Numbered from the stretch's first letter, positions 1 through 7,918 are shown. The stretch is DNA of 51,139 bases from Aeromicrobium sp. Root495 (GCF_001426755.1 NZ_LMFJ01000001.1:659546-710684); one strand, 5' to 3'. Notes: a model not told the origin generated them from the sequence alone. Translations and numbers: made by a program.

Positions 1-99
1 GTTCGAATAGGACAAGACCCTGTGGAGCGAATCAGGATCGATTGGCGATACAGCGCGTGGCACGGAATGATCCGAGGTCACCGAGGTTGGGGAGCACTC

Positions 100-738
100 A
101 TGAAGGCCGGACGCATCGCACCACTCATCGCGCTCACCGTCACGCTCGCGTTCACGGCCGGGTGCGGGGGCCCCGACGACGGCAAGGACGAGCCCGCCGC
201 CAAGCCCTCGACGGCCGAGGCGTCGGCGACGCCCAGCGCGACACCGCTGCCGAAGGGCCTCAAGACGCCCCCGGCCTTTCGTCAGCTCACGAAGGAGGAG
301 CAGGACGCCGTCGACCAGGCCACGGTGGCCCTCAAGGACGGAAGCGCAGCCGTCGAGGACCTCCAGAGTGATCCCCGGGCGGCTCTCGCCGACCGGAAGC
401 GGACCGAGCAGCTGCTGGCCGCCTACTACCTCCCCTCGTACTACGACGACTTCGTCTCCGTGATCGAGACGTTCGCGAGCCAGGGTCAACGGCTCGAGGG
501 ATCGAGCACCCTGCGGTGGGTCGCGCCGGTGAAGGTCGACCTCGACGCCTCGAAGCCCGTCATCGTCCTCGAGACGTGCACCACGACCGAGGGCCTGAAG
601 ATCGTCGGCCAGGCCGGCAAGGCGAAGACCAAGGTCATCCCGACCGCGATCTCTCGCACCACCTTCACGACCGACGGCGGGGGAGCACTCCTGAAGACCT
701 GGAAGGCCTCGAGCTCGAAGTACATCGGCGACTGCTGA
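100..738 (+). CDS. Small secreted lipoprotein, function unknown
   Basis: The 212-residue protein begins with a positively charged residue run, a hydrophobic stretch and a lipobox ending at Cys22 (FTAGC), so it should be exported and lipid-anchored on the outer face of the membrane. A low-complexity Pro/Ala/Thr/Ser linker (about residues 28-55) follows, then a mixed alpha/beta C-terminal part of about 150 residues. The start is ATG 100, with GGGGAG about seven bases upstream; an in-frame ATG at 22 would place 26 unlikely residues before the signal peptide. I recognise no enzymatic motif. The general form (lipobox, linker, small globular domain) is like many actinobacterial lipoproteins of unknown function. 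It lies 83 bp before phoD on the same strand and could be cotranscribed. Confidence 0.75.
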   Translation: MKAGRIAPLIALTVTLAFTAGCGGPDDGKDEPAAKPSTAEASATPSATPLPKGLKTPPAFRQLTKEEQDAVDQATVALKDGSAAVEDLQSDPRAALADRKRTEQLLAAYYLPSYYDDFVSVIETFASQGQRLEGSSTLRWVAPVKVDLDASKPVIVLETCTTTEGLKIVGQAGKAKTKVIPTAISRTTFTTDGGGALLKTWKASSSKYIGDC

Positions 739-821
739 CGCGGCCCACCCTTCGGCCGTTCGACGCACGACGTTCACCGCAGGCTGGAGATCCGTTCTCC
801 TGACTTCGGGAGAACAGGTGC

Positions 822-2465
822 GTGAGGAACGGCTCCCGCCGCACCACCCTGACTCGCCGCGACGTGATCGTCGGCGGCCTCGGCGCCACCGCCGCGGCAG
901 GCATCGCGACCGTCGCCACGTGGCCGTCCCCGGCTCCGGGTGCGCAGCACCACCGGTTCCAGCACGGCGTCGCGTCCGGCGACCCGCTCCCGACCGCCGT
1001 CGTGCTGTGGACCCGCATCACGCCGATCCCCGGTGCCCGGCCGGGCTCGGGTCGCGGTGGAAGCACCGCGGTCACGTGGCAGGTCGCCGCCGACCCCGCC
1101 TTCGCGCGGCTCGTCAGGTCGGGCTCGGTCCGCAGCGACCCGGCGCGCGACCACACCGTGAAGATCGACGCCTCGGGCCTGCAGCCCGGCACCACCTACT
1201 TCTACCGGTTCGTGAGCGGCCCCGACGTCTCACCGGTGGGCCGCACGCGCACCGCTCCGGCCGCTGACAGCAGCCCTGAGCGGCTGCGCTTCGGCGTCGT
1301 GTCGTGCGCCAACTGGCAGGCCGGCCACTTCAGCTCCTACCGACACCTCGCCTCCGACGACCTCGACGCCGTGATCCACCTCGGCGACTACCTCTACGAG
1401 TACGAGCCCGGCAAGTACTCCTACGGCCACGACCAGCAGGACGTCCGTCGGCACGACCCGCCCCGCGAGATCCGGACGCTGGAGGACTATCGCCGCAGGC
1501 ACGCCCAGTACAAGACGGACCCGGACCTCCAGGCGCTCCACGCCACCGCACCGTTCATCGCGACGTGGGACGATCACGAGGTGGCCGACGGCTGGTGGCC
1601 CGGGGGAGCGTTCGAGCAGGACGACGCCCAGGACGGTCCGTGGCGCTCGCGTCGGGCGGCGGCTCTGAAGGCGTACGACGAGTGGATGCCCGTGCGGCTC
1701 TCGGGCACGGCGCGTGCGGGCGACGGTGTCCGGATCTTCCGCAGCCTGCGCTTCGGCGACCTGGCCGAGATCACCATGCTCGACCTGCGCAGCTACCGCG
1801 ACGAGCGGGTCGACGTGGGTGCGCCCGCCCTCGACGACGGCTCCCGCTCCATCACCGGAAGGGCTCAGCACGGGTGGCTCGTGGACCGGCTGACGAGCAC
1901 CTCGGCGCGGTGGAAGCTCGTCGGCAACCCCGTCATGGTGGCGCCGATGCTCATGCCGCCCCGACCCCAGGCCGACCAGGTGGCTCTCAAGGACACGACC
2001 GACCCGATGTCGTGGGGGTCGGCCGAGCCCAACACCGACGAGTGGGACGGCTACCCGCTGGACCGCCGGGCCCTGCTCGCGCGGATCGCCGAGGAGGGGG
2101 TCGAGGACGTGGTCTTCCTGAGCGGGGACGTCCACACCGCCTGGGCCAACGAGGTGGTGCACGAGGGCCGCCCGGTGGCGACGGAGCTCGTGTGCGCCTC
2201 GGTCACGAGCAACAACGTCGACGACTTCATGGGAACGGAGCCGCGCACCGTCTCGGTGGCCATCGAGTCGGCCATCACGGCGCTCAACCCGCACGTGCGC
2301 TTCGTGAACCTCGACGACCACGGCCACAGCGTCGTGGAGCTCACCCCGACCGAGACGCGCATGGAGTGGCACGCCATCAGCGACCGGCGCGACCCGAGAG
2401 CCAGCTCGCGTCTCCTCGCGGCACGTCGGGTGCGCACGGGCTCGGCCCGACTCCTCCCGACGTGA
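822..2465 (+). CDS. phoD: Alkaline phosphatase D (PhoD family), Tat-exported
   Basis: Predicted secreted phosphodiesterase/phosphomonoesterase of 547 residues that releases phosphate from organic esters outside the cell. A twin-arginine signal (TRRDVIVGG, residues 11-19) precedes the mature enzyme. An N-terminal beta-sandwich (about 42-145) is followed by the metallophosphatase domain with the PhoD metal motifs HLGDYLYEY (186-194), TWDDHEV (248-254) and LSGDVHTAW (433-441) and a C-terminal DHGHSVVEL segment. All main Fe/Ca ligand motifs appear intact and length is usual for the family. The GTG start at 822 places the RR motif at the usual distance from the N terminus. A short hairpin (GTTCTCC/GGAGAAC, 794-815) overlaps the ribosome-binding region and might affect translation. 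No PHO box was identified. Confidence 0.92.
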   Translation: MRNGSRRTTLTRRDVIVGGLGATAAAGIATVATWPSPAPGAQHHRFQHGVASGDPLPTAVVLWTRITPIPGARPGSGRGGSTAVTWQVAADPAFARLVRSGSVRSDPARDHTVKIDASGLQPGTTYFYRFVSGPDVSPVGRTRTAPAADSSPERLRFGVVSCANWQAGHFSSYRHLASDDLDAVIHLGDYLYEYEPGKYSYGHDQQDVRRHDPPREIRTLEDYRRRHAQYKTDPDLQALHATAPFIATWDDHEVADGWWPGGAFEQDDAQDGPWRSRRAAALKAYDEWMPVRLSGTARAGDGVRIFRSLRFGDLAEITMLDLRSYRDERVDVGAPALDDGSRSITGRAQHGWLVDRLTSTSARWKLVGNPVMVAPMLMPPRPQADQVALKDTTDPMSWGSAEPNTDEWDGYPLDRRALLARIAEEGVEDVVFLSGDVHTAWANEVVHEGRPVATELVCASVTSNNVDDFMGTEPRTVSVAIESAITALNPHVRFVNLDDHGHSVVELTPTETRMEWHAISDRRDPRASSRLLAARRVRTGSARLLPT

Positions 2466-2491
2466 CCGTCCCCGCTCCCCGTGCCCGGCAC

Positions 2492-2536
2492 GACGTCGCG
2501 CTCCCCGGACCAGGAGGGTCCGAGGAGCGCGAGGTC
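2492..2536. terminator. Hairpin between convergent phoD and RTX gene
   Basis: Arms 2492-2511 and 2517-2536 can pair over about 20 bp with two mismatches and a five-base loop (AGGAG). It lies just after phoD and just after the oppositely directed RTX gene, so it can serve as a bidirectional terminator. There is no clear T-tract, as is common in high-GC actinobacteria. Confidence 0.6.
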
Positions 2537-2544
2537 AGCCGCGG

Positions 2545-3048
2545 TCAGTCGTCGTCGGGCTCGACGCCCTGGAAGACACGGTCCTTGCCGGTGCCGCCCG
2601 TGACGGTGTCCTTGCCGGTGCCACCCTCGACCAGGTCGTTCCCGGCCTTGCCGTGCACGCGGTCGGCGCCGCCGGAGCCCTCGAGCTCGTCGTTGCCCGC
2701 GCCGCCGTGGACGTAGTCGTTGCCCCGGTCGCCGTCGATCTCGTCGCGGCCGGTGTGGCCGTAGAGGACGTCGTTGCCGGCGCCGCCGTCGATCTCGTCG
2801 TTGCCCGCACCGGCGCACACCAGGTCGTTGCCGCCGTTGCCGTCGATCTCGTCGTGTCCGCCGAGGGAGACGATCACGTCGCGCTTCGTGGTGCCCTCGA
2901 TCTCGTCGTTGCCGGACGTCCCGACGATCGTGGCCGTGACGCCGCCGCACGTGGGCGTGGCGGCCTGGGCGGGTGAGGCTGCGAGCACCGCGGTGCCGCC
3001 GGCCAGGAGCAGGGCGGCCGCGCCGGCGGCCAGGGTGGTGCGCTTCAT
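2545..3048 (-). CDS. Small secreted protein of RTX-type calcium-binding repeats
   Basis: A 167-residue protein with a Sec signal peptide (MKRTTLAAG... ending near SPAQAA, residues 1-30), a short linker with one Cys (TCGG) and then about a dozen nonapeptide repeats of the GGxGxDxxx kind, e.g. GGAGNDVLYG and GGAGNDELEG. Such repeats form a parallel beta-roll that folds on binding Ca2+. The protein ends in EPDDD with no other domain, so it is essentially only a beta-roll. ATG 3048 was chosen because GGAGGA lies six bases upstream. No type I secretion genes are nearby and none are needed in a monoderm with a Sec signal. Function unknown; extracellular structural or Ca-buffering roles are guesses. 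Confidence 0.85.
   Translation of the reverse strand: MKRTTLAAGAAALLLAGGTAVLAASPAQAATPTCGGVTATIVGTSGNDEIEGTTKRDVIVSLGGHDEIDGNGGNDLVCAGAGNDEIDGGAGNDVLYGHTGRDEIDGDRGNDYVHGGAGNDELEGSGGADRVHGKAGNDLVEGGTGKDTVTGGTGKDRVFQGVEPDDD
2575..2913 (-). repeat. Tandem nonapeptide (about 27-bp) RTX repeat region
   Basis: The coding sequence cycles through GGxGxD-like units every nine residues (every 27 bases); on the + strand the recurring words are TCGTTGCC and GATCTCGTC. Individual units diverge, so the array is protein-constrained rather than a recent DNA expansion. Confidence 0.8.
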
Positions 3049-3090
3049 GATGTCCTCCGTGGTCTGGATGCTGCTGATGACGGCAGTCCA

Positions 3091-3139
3091 CCGGGGCCGC
3101 ATGAGGGGTGGGTGAGGCCGTCATGAGGGCCCTCTCATG
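3091..3139 (-). promoter_or_regulatory. Candidate control region of the RTX gene: repeated CCCTCATG
   Basis: Read on the minus strand, two CCCTCATG words lie about 22 bp apart upstream of the RTX gene. The distal one is inside a dyad CATGAG-GGCCCT-CTCATG (3122-3139) that contains the palindrome GAGGGCCCTC. The two-turn spacing suggests a dimeric activator or response regulator. No regulator can be named. Confidence 0.35.
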
Positions 3140-3291
3140 TGCCGATTCGGCCCGGTTCGGCCCGGCGTGAGAGACTGAACGGCAGGCCTCGCAGCCCGGG
3201 CGCGCACCTCGCGCTCGCCGGTCGCACCGGCCATCGGCGCCGATCATCGGCCCACCCCGACCATTTCCGCAGACAGCAGGAGCAGCACGAC

Positions 3292-4644
3292 GTGAAGACC
3301 ACGACCGAGTCGCTCAGCCCCACCCGGCTGAAGCTCATCATCGAGGTCCCCTTCGAGGACTTCCAGGCCGATCTCGACAAGGCGTACAAGTCGATCGGTT
3401 CCCAGATCACCGTGCCCGGCTTCCGCAAGGGCAAGGTGCCTGCTGCGATCGTCGACCAGCGCATCGGCCGCGGTGCCGTGCTCGACGAGGCCATCAACGC
3501 GGCCCTTCCCACCTGGTACACCGAGGCGCTCACCGAGAACGACATCCAGCCGCTCAGCCAGCCGGAGATCGACCTCACCAAGTTCGCCGACGGCGAGCCG
3601 ATCGAGGTCACCGCCGAGCTCGACGTCCGTCCTGAGATCACGCTTCCCGACGTCGCGGCCATCGCCGTGACGGTCGAGGACGCCGAGGTCTCGGACTCCG
3701 ACGTCGACGAGCAGCTCGACGCGCTGCGCGAGCGCTTCGCCACGTTCGTCGACGTCGAGCGTGCCGCGGCCGAGGGCGACGCCGTCACCATCGACCTCTC
3801 CGCCACCGACAAGGCCGGCGAGCCCATCGAGGGCGCCACCGCCGAGGGCCTGCCGTACACGGTCGGCTCGGGCGGCATGCTCGAGGGACTCGACGAGGCC
3901 GTCACCGGCCTCTCGGCCGGCGAGACCACGACCTTCTCCACCGAGCTGGTCGGCGGTGAGCTCAAGGGCGAGCCCGTCGAGGTCACCGTCAAGGTCGTCG
4001 ACGTGAAGCAGCGCGACCTGCCCGAGCTCGACGAGGAGTTCGTCCAGACGGCGTCGGAGTTCGACACCGTCGACGAGCTCAAGGCCGACGTCCTCGAGCG
4101 CCTCACGCGCGGCAAGCGCATGGAGCAGGCTGCCGAGGCCCGCGACCTCGTCCTCGACGAGATCATCGGTCAGGTCGAGGCACCGCTGCCCGAGGCCGTC
4201 GTGGCCGAGGAGCTCACGCAGCGTCGTCAGCAGATCACCGAGCAGCTCACCTACGCCGGACTCACCTTCGAGGGCTACCTCGAGGAGGAGGGCCAGACGG
4301 AGGAGGAGTTCGAGGCCGAGCTGGAGCGTCGCGTGCGCGACTCGATCGTCGCGCAGTTCGTGCTCGACCAGGTCGTCACCACGAACGAGCTGCAGGTGGA
4401 GGACGCCGAGCTCAGCTCGCACATCATCCGCCGCGCCCAGCAGTCGGGCCAGGACCCCAACTCCTACATCCAGCACATCATGGAGCACAACCACGTGCCC
4501 GAGATGATGAGCGAGGTGCTGCGCGGCAAGGCGCTGGCCTCCCTGGTGGAGTCCGCCAAGGTCACCGACAAGAGCGGCAACGACCTCGACCTCAAGTCGC
4601 TCCAGGCCGACGGCAGCCTCGGCTCCGCCGACGACGAGGCCTGA
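3292..4644 (+). CDS. tig: Trigger factor, ribosome-associated chaperone and peptidyl-prolyl isomerase
   Basis: 450 residues, the usual trigger factor length. The N-terminal ribosome-binding domain carries the signature GFRKGK (43-48). It is followed by an FKBP-like PPIase domain (roughly 150-245) and a long helical C-terminal chaperone domain. The tail after about residue 430 is acidic and low complexity, ending DDEA. It binds the ribosomal exit tunnel via L23 and shields nascent chains in the cytoplasm. GTG 3292 is the start: GCAGGAG lies about ten bases before it and the protein then begins KTTTESLSPTR as in homologues; upstream in-frame codons would add about 50 residues with no family match. 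In many actinobacteria clpP1P2-clpX follows directly, but here about 22 kb intervenes. Confidence 0.97.
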   Translation: MKTTTESLSPTRLKLIIEVPFEDFQADLDKAYKSIGSQITVPGFRKGKVPAAIVDQRIGRGAVLDEAINAALPTWYTEALTENDIQPLSQPEIDLTKFADGEPIEVTAELDVRPEITLPDVAAIAVTVEDAEVSDSDVDEQLDALRERFATFVDVERAAAEGDAVTIDLSATDKAGEPIEGATAEGLPYTVGSGGMLEGLDEAVTGLSAGETTTFSTELVGGELKGEPVEVTVKVVDVKQRDLPELDEEFVQTASEFDTVDELKADVLERLTRGKRMEQAAEARDLVLDEIIGQVEAPLPEAVVAEELTQRRQQITEQLTYAGLTFEGYLEEEGQTEEEFEAELERRVRDSIVAQFVLDQVVTTNELQVEDAELSSHIIRRAQQSGQDPNSYIQHIMEHNHVPEMMSEVLRGKALASLVESAKVTDKSGNDLDLKSLQADGSLGSADDEA

Positions 4645-4659
4645 GCCTCACCGGCCCCG

Positions 4660-4765
4660 GGTTTACCACGGGGTCACGGTAGACATGACGCCCCACGGCC
4701 GGTAGGCCGTGGGGCGTCGTGCTTTCCCGTGGTGGGTCAGGTTTGCCCAGACCCCGTGGTAAACC
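4660..4765. repeat. Outer inverted repeat around the tig terminator; two GGTTTxCC-N10-GGTAxAC(C) dyads
   Basis: GGTTTACCACGGGGTC at 4660-4675 recurs exactly as its reverse complement at 4750-4765. Each arm also lies in its own imperfect dyad: GGTTTACC-N10-GGTAGAC (4660-4684) and GGTTTGCC-N10-GGTAAACC (4740-4765). The second dyad sits about 80 bp before the hydrolase gene at 4845. It could be a pair of operators, or the base of a large cruciform/RNA hairpin that encloses the 13-bp terminator stem. Confidence 0.6.
4688..4717 (+). terminator. tig terminator hairpin
   Basis: Perfect 13-bp stem (ACGCCCCACGGCC / GGCCGTGGGGCGT) with a GGTA loop, followed by CGTGCTTTCCC. It begins 43 bases after the tig stop codon. 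The stem is long and GC-rich with only a weak T-tract, typical of actinobacterial intrinsic terminators. Confidence 0.8.
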
Positions 4766-4832
4766 GGGTCGGGCGCCTGAGAAGACGCGGTGAAGTCGGC
4801 CACGTCCGGTTCACATCCGTTCCGGATACCGG

Positions 4833-4838
4833 CAGTAT
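4833..4838 (+). promoter_or_regulatory. Candidate -10 element (CAGTAT) for a leaderless start
   Basis: CAGTAT (near TANNNT) ends six bases before ATG 4845, which would place the transcription start at or next to the A of the ATG. No Shine-Dalgarno sequence is seen. Confidence 0.4.
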
Positions 4839-4844
4839 GTAGAC

Positions 4845-6101
4845 ATGCCCACCGAGCCAGCCCGCACCACGGATGTCGCGGCGCTCGCCCTGGACTACGG
4901 CGACAGGTTGCTGGTCCAGACGGCGCGCGACGTCCACCAAGCCGTCGCCAAGCGTGCCTTCCGCGCCACCCGCATCGTCGGGGGCCGCGTCCCGGAGTCG
5001 TTGCACGACGCCGTCGTGACGTCCGTCTACGGAGCCATCTCGGGCGTCCTGCGCGTCTCCAGCGGCTCCGTCCGCTCCCTCTCGGCCCGCGGCTACGGAC
5101 GCCCGGTCGAGTCCTCCCGCCTGGGCCGCAGCGTCGTGGCGGCGGTCAACGGTCTCATCGGCGACGAGCTCCGCATGCTCGACGACCCGCAGGCCATCCT
5201 CATGTCCGTCCGCGTCGACGGCGAGGACGTCCCCATCACGGGCTGGCAGGTCAAGGACGCCTTCCGCGAGGCCGGCGGGCACATGGTGCTCTTCCTGCAC
5301 GGACTCTGCGAGAACGAGGAGTCCTGGACCCTCGGCGAGCAGAAGATCCACACCACCTACGCCGACCGGCTGCGGCGCGAGACCGACGCCACCCCGGTGA
5401 TGATCCGGTACAACACCGGCCTGCACATCTCCGAGAACGGCAAGCACCTCGACGCCCTCGTCCGCCAGCTCGTCGAGGCCTGGCCCACCCAGGTCACCCG
5501 CATCACCCTCGTCGGGCACTCCATGGGCGGCCTCGTCGTCCGGGCAGCCACCAACCACGCCACGGCGAGCGGGCAGACCTGGCAGCACCTCGTCCGCGAC
5601 GTCGTGTGCCTGGGCACCCCCCATGCCGGTGCCAACCTCGAGAAGGTCGCCCACCTCGGCTCCCGGGTGCTGCGCTTTCTCCCGGAGTCCCGCGCCTTCA
5701 GCACCATCCTCGACACGCGCTCGCCCGGCATCGTCGACCTGCGCCACGGCTACATCTCGGCCGACGAGTGGGAGGGCCAGGACCTCACCGGCGCGTGGGG
5801 GCTCGATCGCATCGCCGCAGCCCCTCTGCCCCGGGCCGAGTACCACTTCGTCGCCGCCACCCTCGGGGCCACGCAGCGTCATCCGTTGAGCGCCGTGCTG
5901 GGCGACCTCCTCGTCCACTTCTCCTCGGCCACGGGGGTCGGACGCACGGGCCCCGTCGTCGACGGCGCGCGCTTCGAGTACATCCCCAGCACCCACCACT
6001 TCGCGCTGCTGAACCACCCGAGGGTGGGCGACTGGATCGTCGAGTGGATCCTCGCGAAGGACCGCCACGCCAAGGCCCTCGCCTCCGGCACGCACGCCTG
6101 A
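4845..6101 (+). CDS. Alpha/beta-hydrolase of the lipase/PGAP1-like type
   Basis: 418-residue cytoplasmic-looking hydrolase without signal peptide. An N-terminal helical region of about 120 residues precedes the alpha/beta-hydrolase fold. Visible motifs are the oxyanion strand LFLHGLCENEESW and the nucleophile elbow GHSMGG with Ser226; a late HH pair (STHHFALL) supplies the probable catalytic His. The pattern (long-range Ser elbow, VVRAAT after it, CLGTPHAGA motif) matches the family of esterases/lipases related to PGAP1 and triacylglycerol lipases. The natural substrate is unknown; a lipid or ester is likely. It is followed after 40 bp by two SRPBCC genes, which suggests a lipid/ester-handling operon. 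Confidence 0.8.
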   Translation: MPTEPARTTDVAALALDYGDRLLVQTARDVHQAVAKRAFRATRIVGGRVPESLHDAVVTSVYGAISGVLRVSSGSVRSLSARGYGRPVESSRLGRSVVAAVNGLIGDELRMLDDPQAILMSVRVDGEDVPITGWQVKDAFREAGGHMVLFLHGLCENEESWTLGEQKIHTTYADRLRRETDATPVMIRYNTGLHISENGKHLDALVRQLVEAWPTQVTRITLVGHSMGGLVVRAATNHATASGQTWQHLVRDVVCLGTPHAGANLEKVAHLGSRVLRFLPESRAFSTILDTRSPGIVDLRHGYISADEWEGQDLTGAWGLDRIAAAPLPRAEYHFVAATLGATQRHPLSAVLGDLLVHFSSATGVGRTGPVVDGARFEYIPSTHHFALLNHPRVGDWIVEWILAKDRHAKALASGTHA

Positions 6102-6141
6102 CCTTCCCGCCGCACCCGCCCACCCCCGCAAAGGACGAGCC

Positions 6142-6603
6142 ATGGCCAACCGTGAACGCATCGAGTCGAGCATCGAGATCGACGCACCGCCTGCCCAGGT
6201 CTGGAAGGTCGTCTCCGACCTCGAGGGCATGGGGCGGCGGAGCCCGCAGTGCCGCAAGATGATCGTCCGCGGTGGCGAGGTCAAGCGGGGCACCCGCACC
6301 ATCAACATCAACCGTCAGGGCTGGAAGGTCTGGCCCACCCGGTCCTACGTCAAGGTCTTCGAGCCCGAGCGGACGCTCGCGCTCAAGATCGCCGAGAACG
6401 GGACGGTCTGGACGTACGACCTGGAGCCCACCCCCACGGGCACCCGGCTCACCGAGGCTCGCACGGCCCCCGACGGCGTGGCCGCCATCTCCAACACGCT
6501 CACCAAGTACGTGCTGGGCGGCACCGACAACTTCGAGCGCGGTCTCCAGGCCGGCATCGAGGAGACGCTGCAGAAGATCAAGGCCGAGGTCGAGGGACGC
6601 TGA
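6142..6603 (+). CDS. SRPBCC (START/polyketide cyclase-like) ligand-binding protein, copy 1
   Basis: 153 residues covering one SRPBCC domain: an N-terminal strand with the typical IEIDAPPAQVWKVVSDLE opening, a central INRQGWKVWPT segment and a long C-terminal amphipathic helix (LQKIKAEVEG). The fold binds hydrophobic ligands in a deep cavity; some members are cyclases, others lipid carriers. ATG 6142 has AAAGGA about nine bases upstream. It lies between the hydrolase and a second SRPBCC gene, only one base before the latter, so the three probably form one operon. No catalytic residue can be assigned. Confidence 0.8.
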   Translation: MANRERIESSIEIDAPPAQVWKVVSDLEGMGRRSPQCRKMIVRGGEVKRGTRTININRQGWKVWPTRSYVKVFEPERTLALKIAENGTVWTYDLEPTPTGTRLTEARTAPDGVAAISNTLTKYVLGGTDNFERGLQAGIEETLQKIKAEVEGR

Positions 6604-6604
6604 C

Positions 6605-7096
6605 GTGCCTCCCGCGTTCCCGTCGTCGGGACTCCCACAGCTGGAGGCCGAGATCCACGTCGATGCCTCCGTCGAGGCGGTGTGGAGCCTGCTGTCCGAC
6701 CTGCGCGCCATGAGCAGCCGCAGCCCCGAGACGGTGAGGATGTTCATCTCCGACGCGCCCCAGGTGGGCACCAAGGGGATCAACGTGAACCGCAAGGGTG
6801 CCGTCGTGTGGCCCACCACCACCAAGGTCACCCGCTGGAAGCCGCCGTCGGACGACGGCACCGCCGCGCTCGCCTTCTGGGTGGGACCCACGAACGTCGA
6901 GTGGTCCTACGAGCTCAGCTCCGTCGACGGGGGCACCCGCGTCGTGGAGCGCCGATCGCCGCTGCGCCGGGCCAACCTCTCCGTGCGGCTCGCGTCGAAG
7001 TGGTTCATGGGCGGAGCCGAGAACCACGACGTCGAGCTGGTCGACGGCATGCGGCGGACCCTCGCCGCCCTCAAGGCCGACGCCGAGAGGCGCTGA
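6605..7096 (+). CDS. SRPBCC ligand-binding protein, copy 2 (tandem paralogue)
   Basis: 163 residues, the same fold as the preceding gene. It shares the framework IxxDAxxxxVWxxxSDLxxMxxRSP, the INxNRxGxxVWPT segment and the C-terminal helix, so the two arose by tandem duplication. This copy has a longer central loop (RWKPPSDDG) and extra basic residues after VVERRSP. GTG 6605 starts one base after the previous stop codon, implying translational coupling. The pair might act as a heterodimer or bind related ligands; this is inference. The gene ends next to a 65-bp palindrome. Confidence 0.78.
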   Translation: MPPAFPSSGLPQLEAEIHVDASVEAVWSLLSDLRAMSSRSPETVRMFISDAPQVGTKGINVNRKGAVVWPTTTKVTRWKPPSDDGTAALAFWVGPTNVEWSYELSSVDGGTRVVERRSPLRRANLSVRLASKWFMGGAENHDVELVDGMRRTLAALKADAERR

Positions 7097-7097
7097 C

Positions 7098-7162
7098 CCG
7101 CTGAGTGTGACGTTCTGGGGGTGAGATCGGCGATTTCACCCCCCAAACGTCACACTCAGCGG
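7098..7162. terminator. Long near-perfect palindrome between convergent genes (repeat family copy 1)
   Basis: Arms 7098-7129 and 7131-7162 match at 29 of 32 positions with essentially no loop. The outer ends read CCGCTGAGTGTGACGTT and its complement. It starts one base after the SRPBCC stop and ends 12 bases before the end of gntR, so it can terminate both. Its ends are shared with the palindrome at 39457-39519. Confidence 0.75.
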
Positions 7163-7174
7163 GGACGAGGGGGG

Positions 7175-7912
7175 TCAGCGGTCGACGAGGGTCATGTCGA
7201 AGCTGTAGAGCTCGGGGCGGTACGCGTGACGCCCGAACTCGATCGCGCGGCCGGAGTTGTCGAACGCGGTGCGCTGCATCGTCAGCAGCGGCGAGTCGAT
7301 GTCCTCTGCGAGCAGGTGCGTCTCGTCGGGTCCGACCCGCCGAGCGCTGATGCTCTGGCGGGCGACCCGGATGACGAAGCCTGCGTCGCGCAGGTAGGCG
7401 TAGAGGCCGATGGAGTCGAGGTCGACGTCGCCCAGCTGCACGACGTCGGCCGGCAGGAAGTTGTGCATGAGGGCCAGGGGCTGCTCCCCGATCATGCGGA
7501 GCCTCCGCAACGACCAGACCGGGGCGCCTGCGGCGAGCTGCAGCTCCTCGGAGACGTCGAGCGGGGCGTCGATCCGCTCGAGGGACAGGACCCGGGTGGA
7601 GGGCTTCTGACCGGCGGCGCTGAGGTCGTCGAAGAGGCTCGTGAGCTCGACGTTGCGCCGCACCTGGCCGCGCACGACCTGGGTTCCCACGCCGCGGCGC
7701 CGCACGAGCATGCCCTTGTCGACGAGCACCTGGATGGCCTGGCGCATCGTGGGACGGGACAGACCGAGCTCCTGCGCCATGGCGATCTCGTTCTCGAGAC
7801 GCTGCCCGGCCTCGATCTCGCCGCCCAGGATCGCGCGCTCCAGCTGCTCGGCCACCTGGAAGTACAGGGGGACCGGGCTGGTGCGGTCGAGAGTGATCCG
7901 AGGGCTCGGCAT
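7175..7912 (-). CDS. GntR/HutC-family regulator with UTRA domain, probable inositol-operon repressor
   Basis: 245 residues. An N-terminal GntR winged helix-turn-helix (about 12-75; PLYFQVAEQLERAI, LSRPTMRQAIQVLVDKG, RRRGVGTQV) is followed by a C-terminal UTRA ligand-binding domain (about 95-240; FLPADVV, RQSISARRV, LLTMQRTAFDNSGRAIEF). HutC-type regulators bind a catabolic intermediate and release DNA. It is divergent from iolE with 133 bp between starts; that gap holds two copies of ATGTCCTGACAAAT, the likely operators. The start ATG 7912 lies six bases after a TAGGTT -10, so the mRNA appears leaderless and the gene is probably autoregulated. The inducer is not known; an inositol catabolite is the simplest idea. 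Confidence 0.88.
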   Translation of the reverse strand: MPSPRITLDRTSPVPLYFQVAEQLERAILGGEIEAGQRLENEIAMAQELGLSRPTMRQAIQVLVDKGMLVRRRGVGTQVVRGQVRRNVELTSLFDDLSAAGQKPSTRVLSLERIDAPLDVSEELQLAAGAPVWSLRRLRMIGEQPLALMHNFLPADVVQLGDVDLDSIGLYAYLRDAGFVIRVARQSISARRVGPDETHLLAEDIDSPLLTMQRTAFDNSGRAIEFGRHAYRPELYSFDMTLVDR

Positions 7913-7918
7913 GCACGC

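Noticed and set aside
2575..2913. Tandem DNA repeat or CRISPR-like array
   Set aside because: The periodicity is explained by RTX nonapeptides inside an intact secreted protein; there are no spacers between identical repeats.
3139..3291. N-terminal extension of tig
   Set aside because: About 51 Arg/Pro-rich residues with no trigger factor similarity; a good ribosome-binding site sits before GTG 3292.
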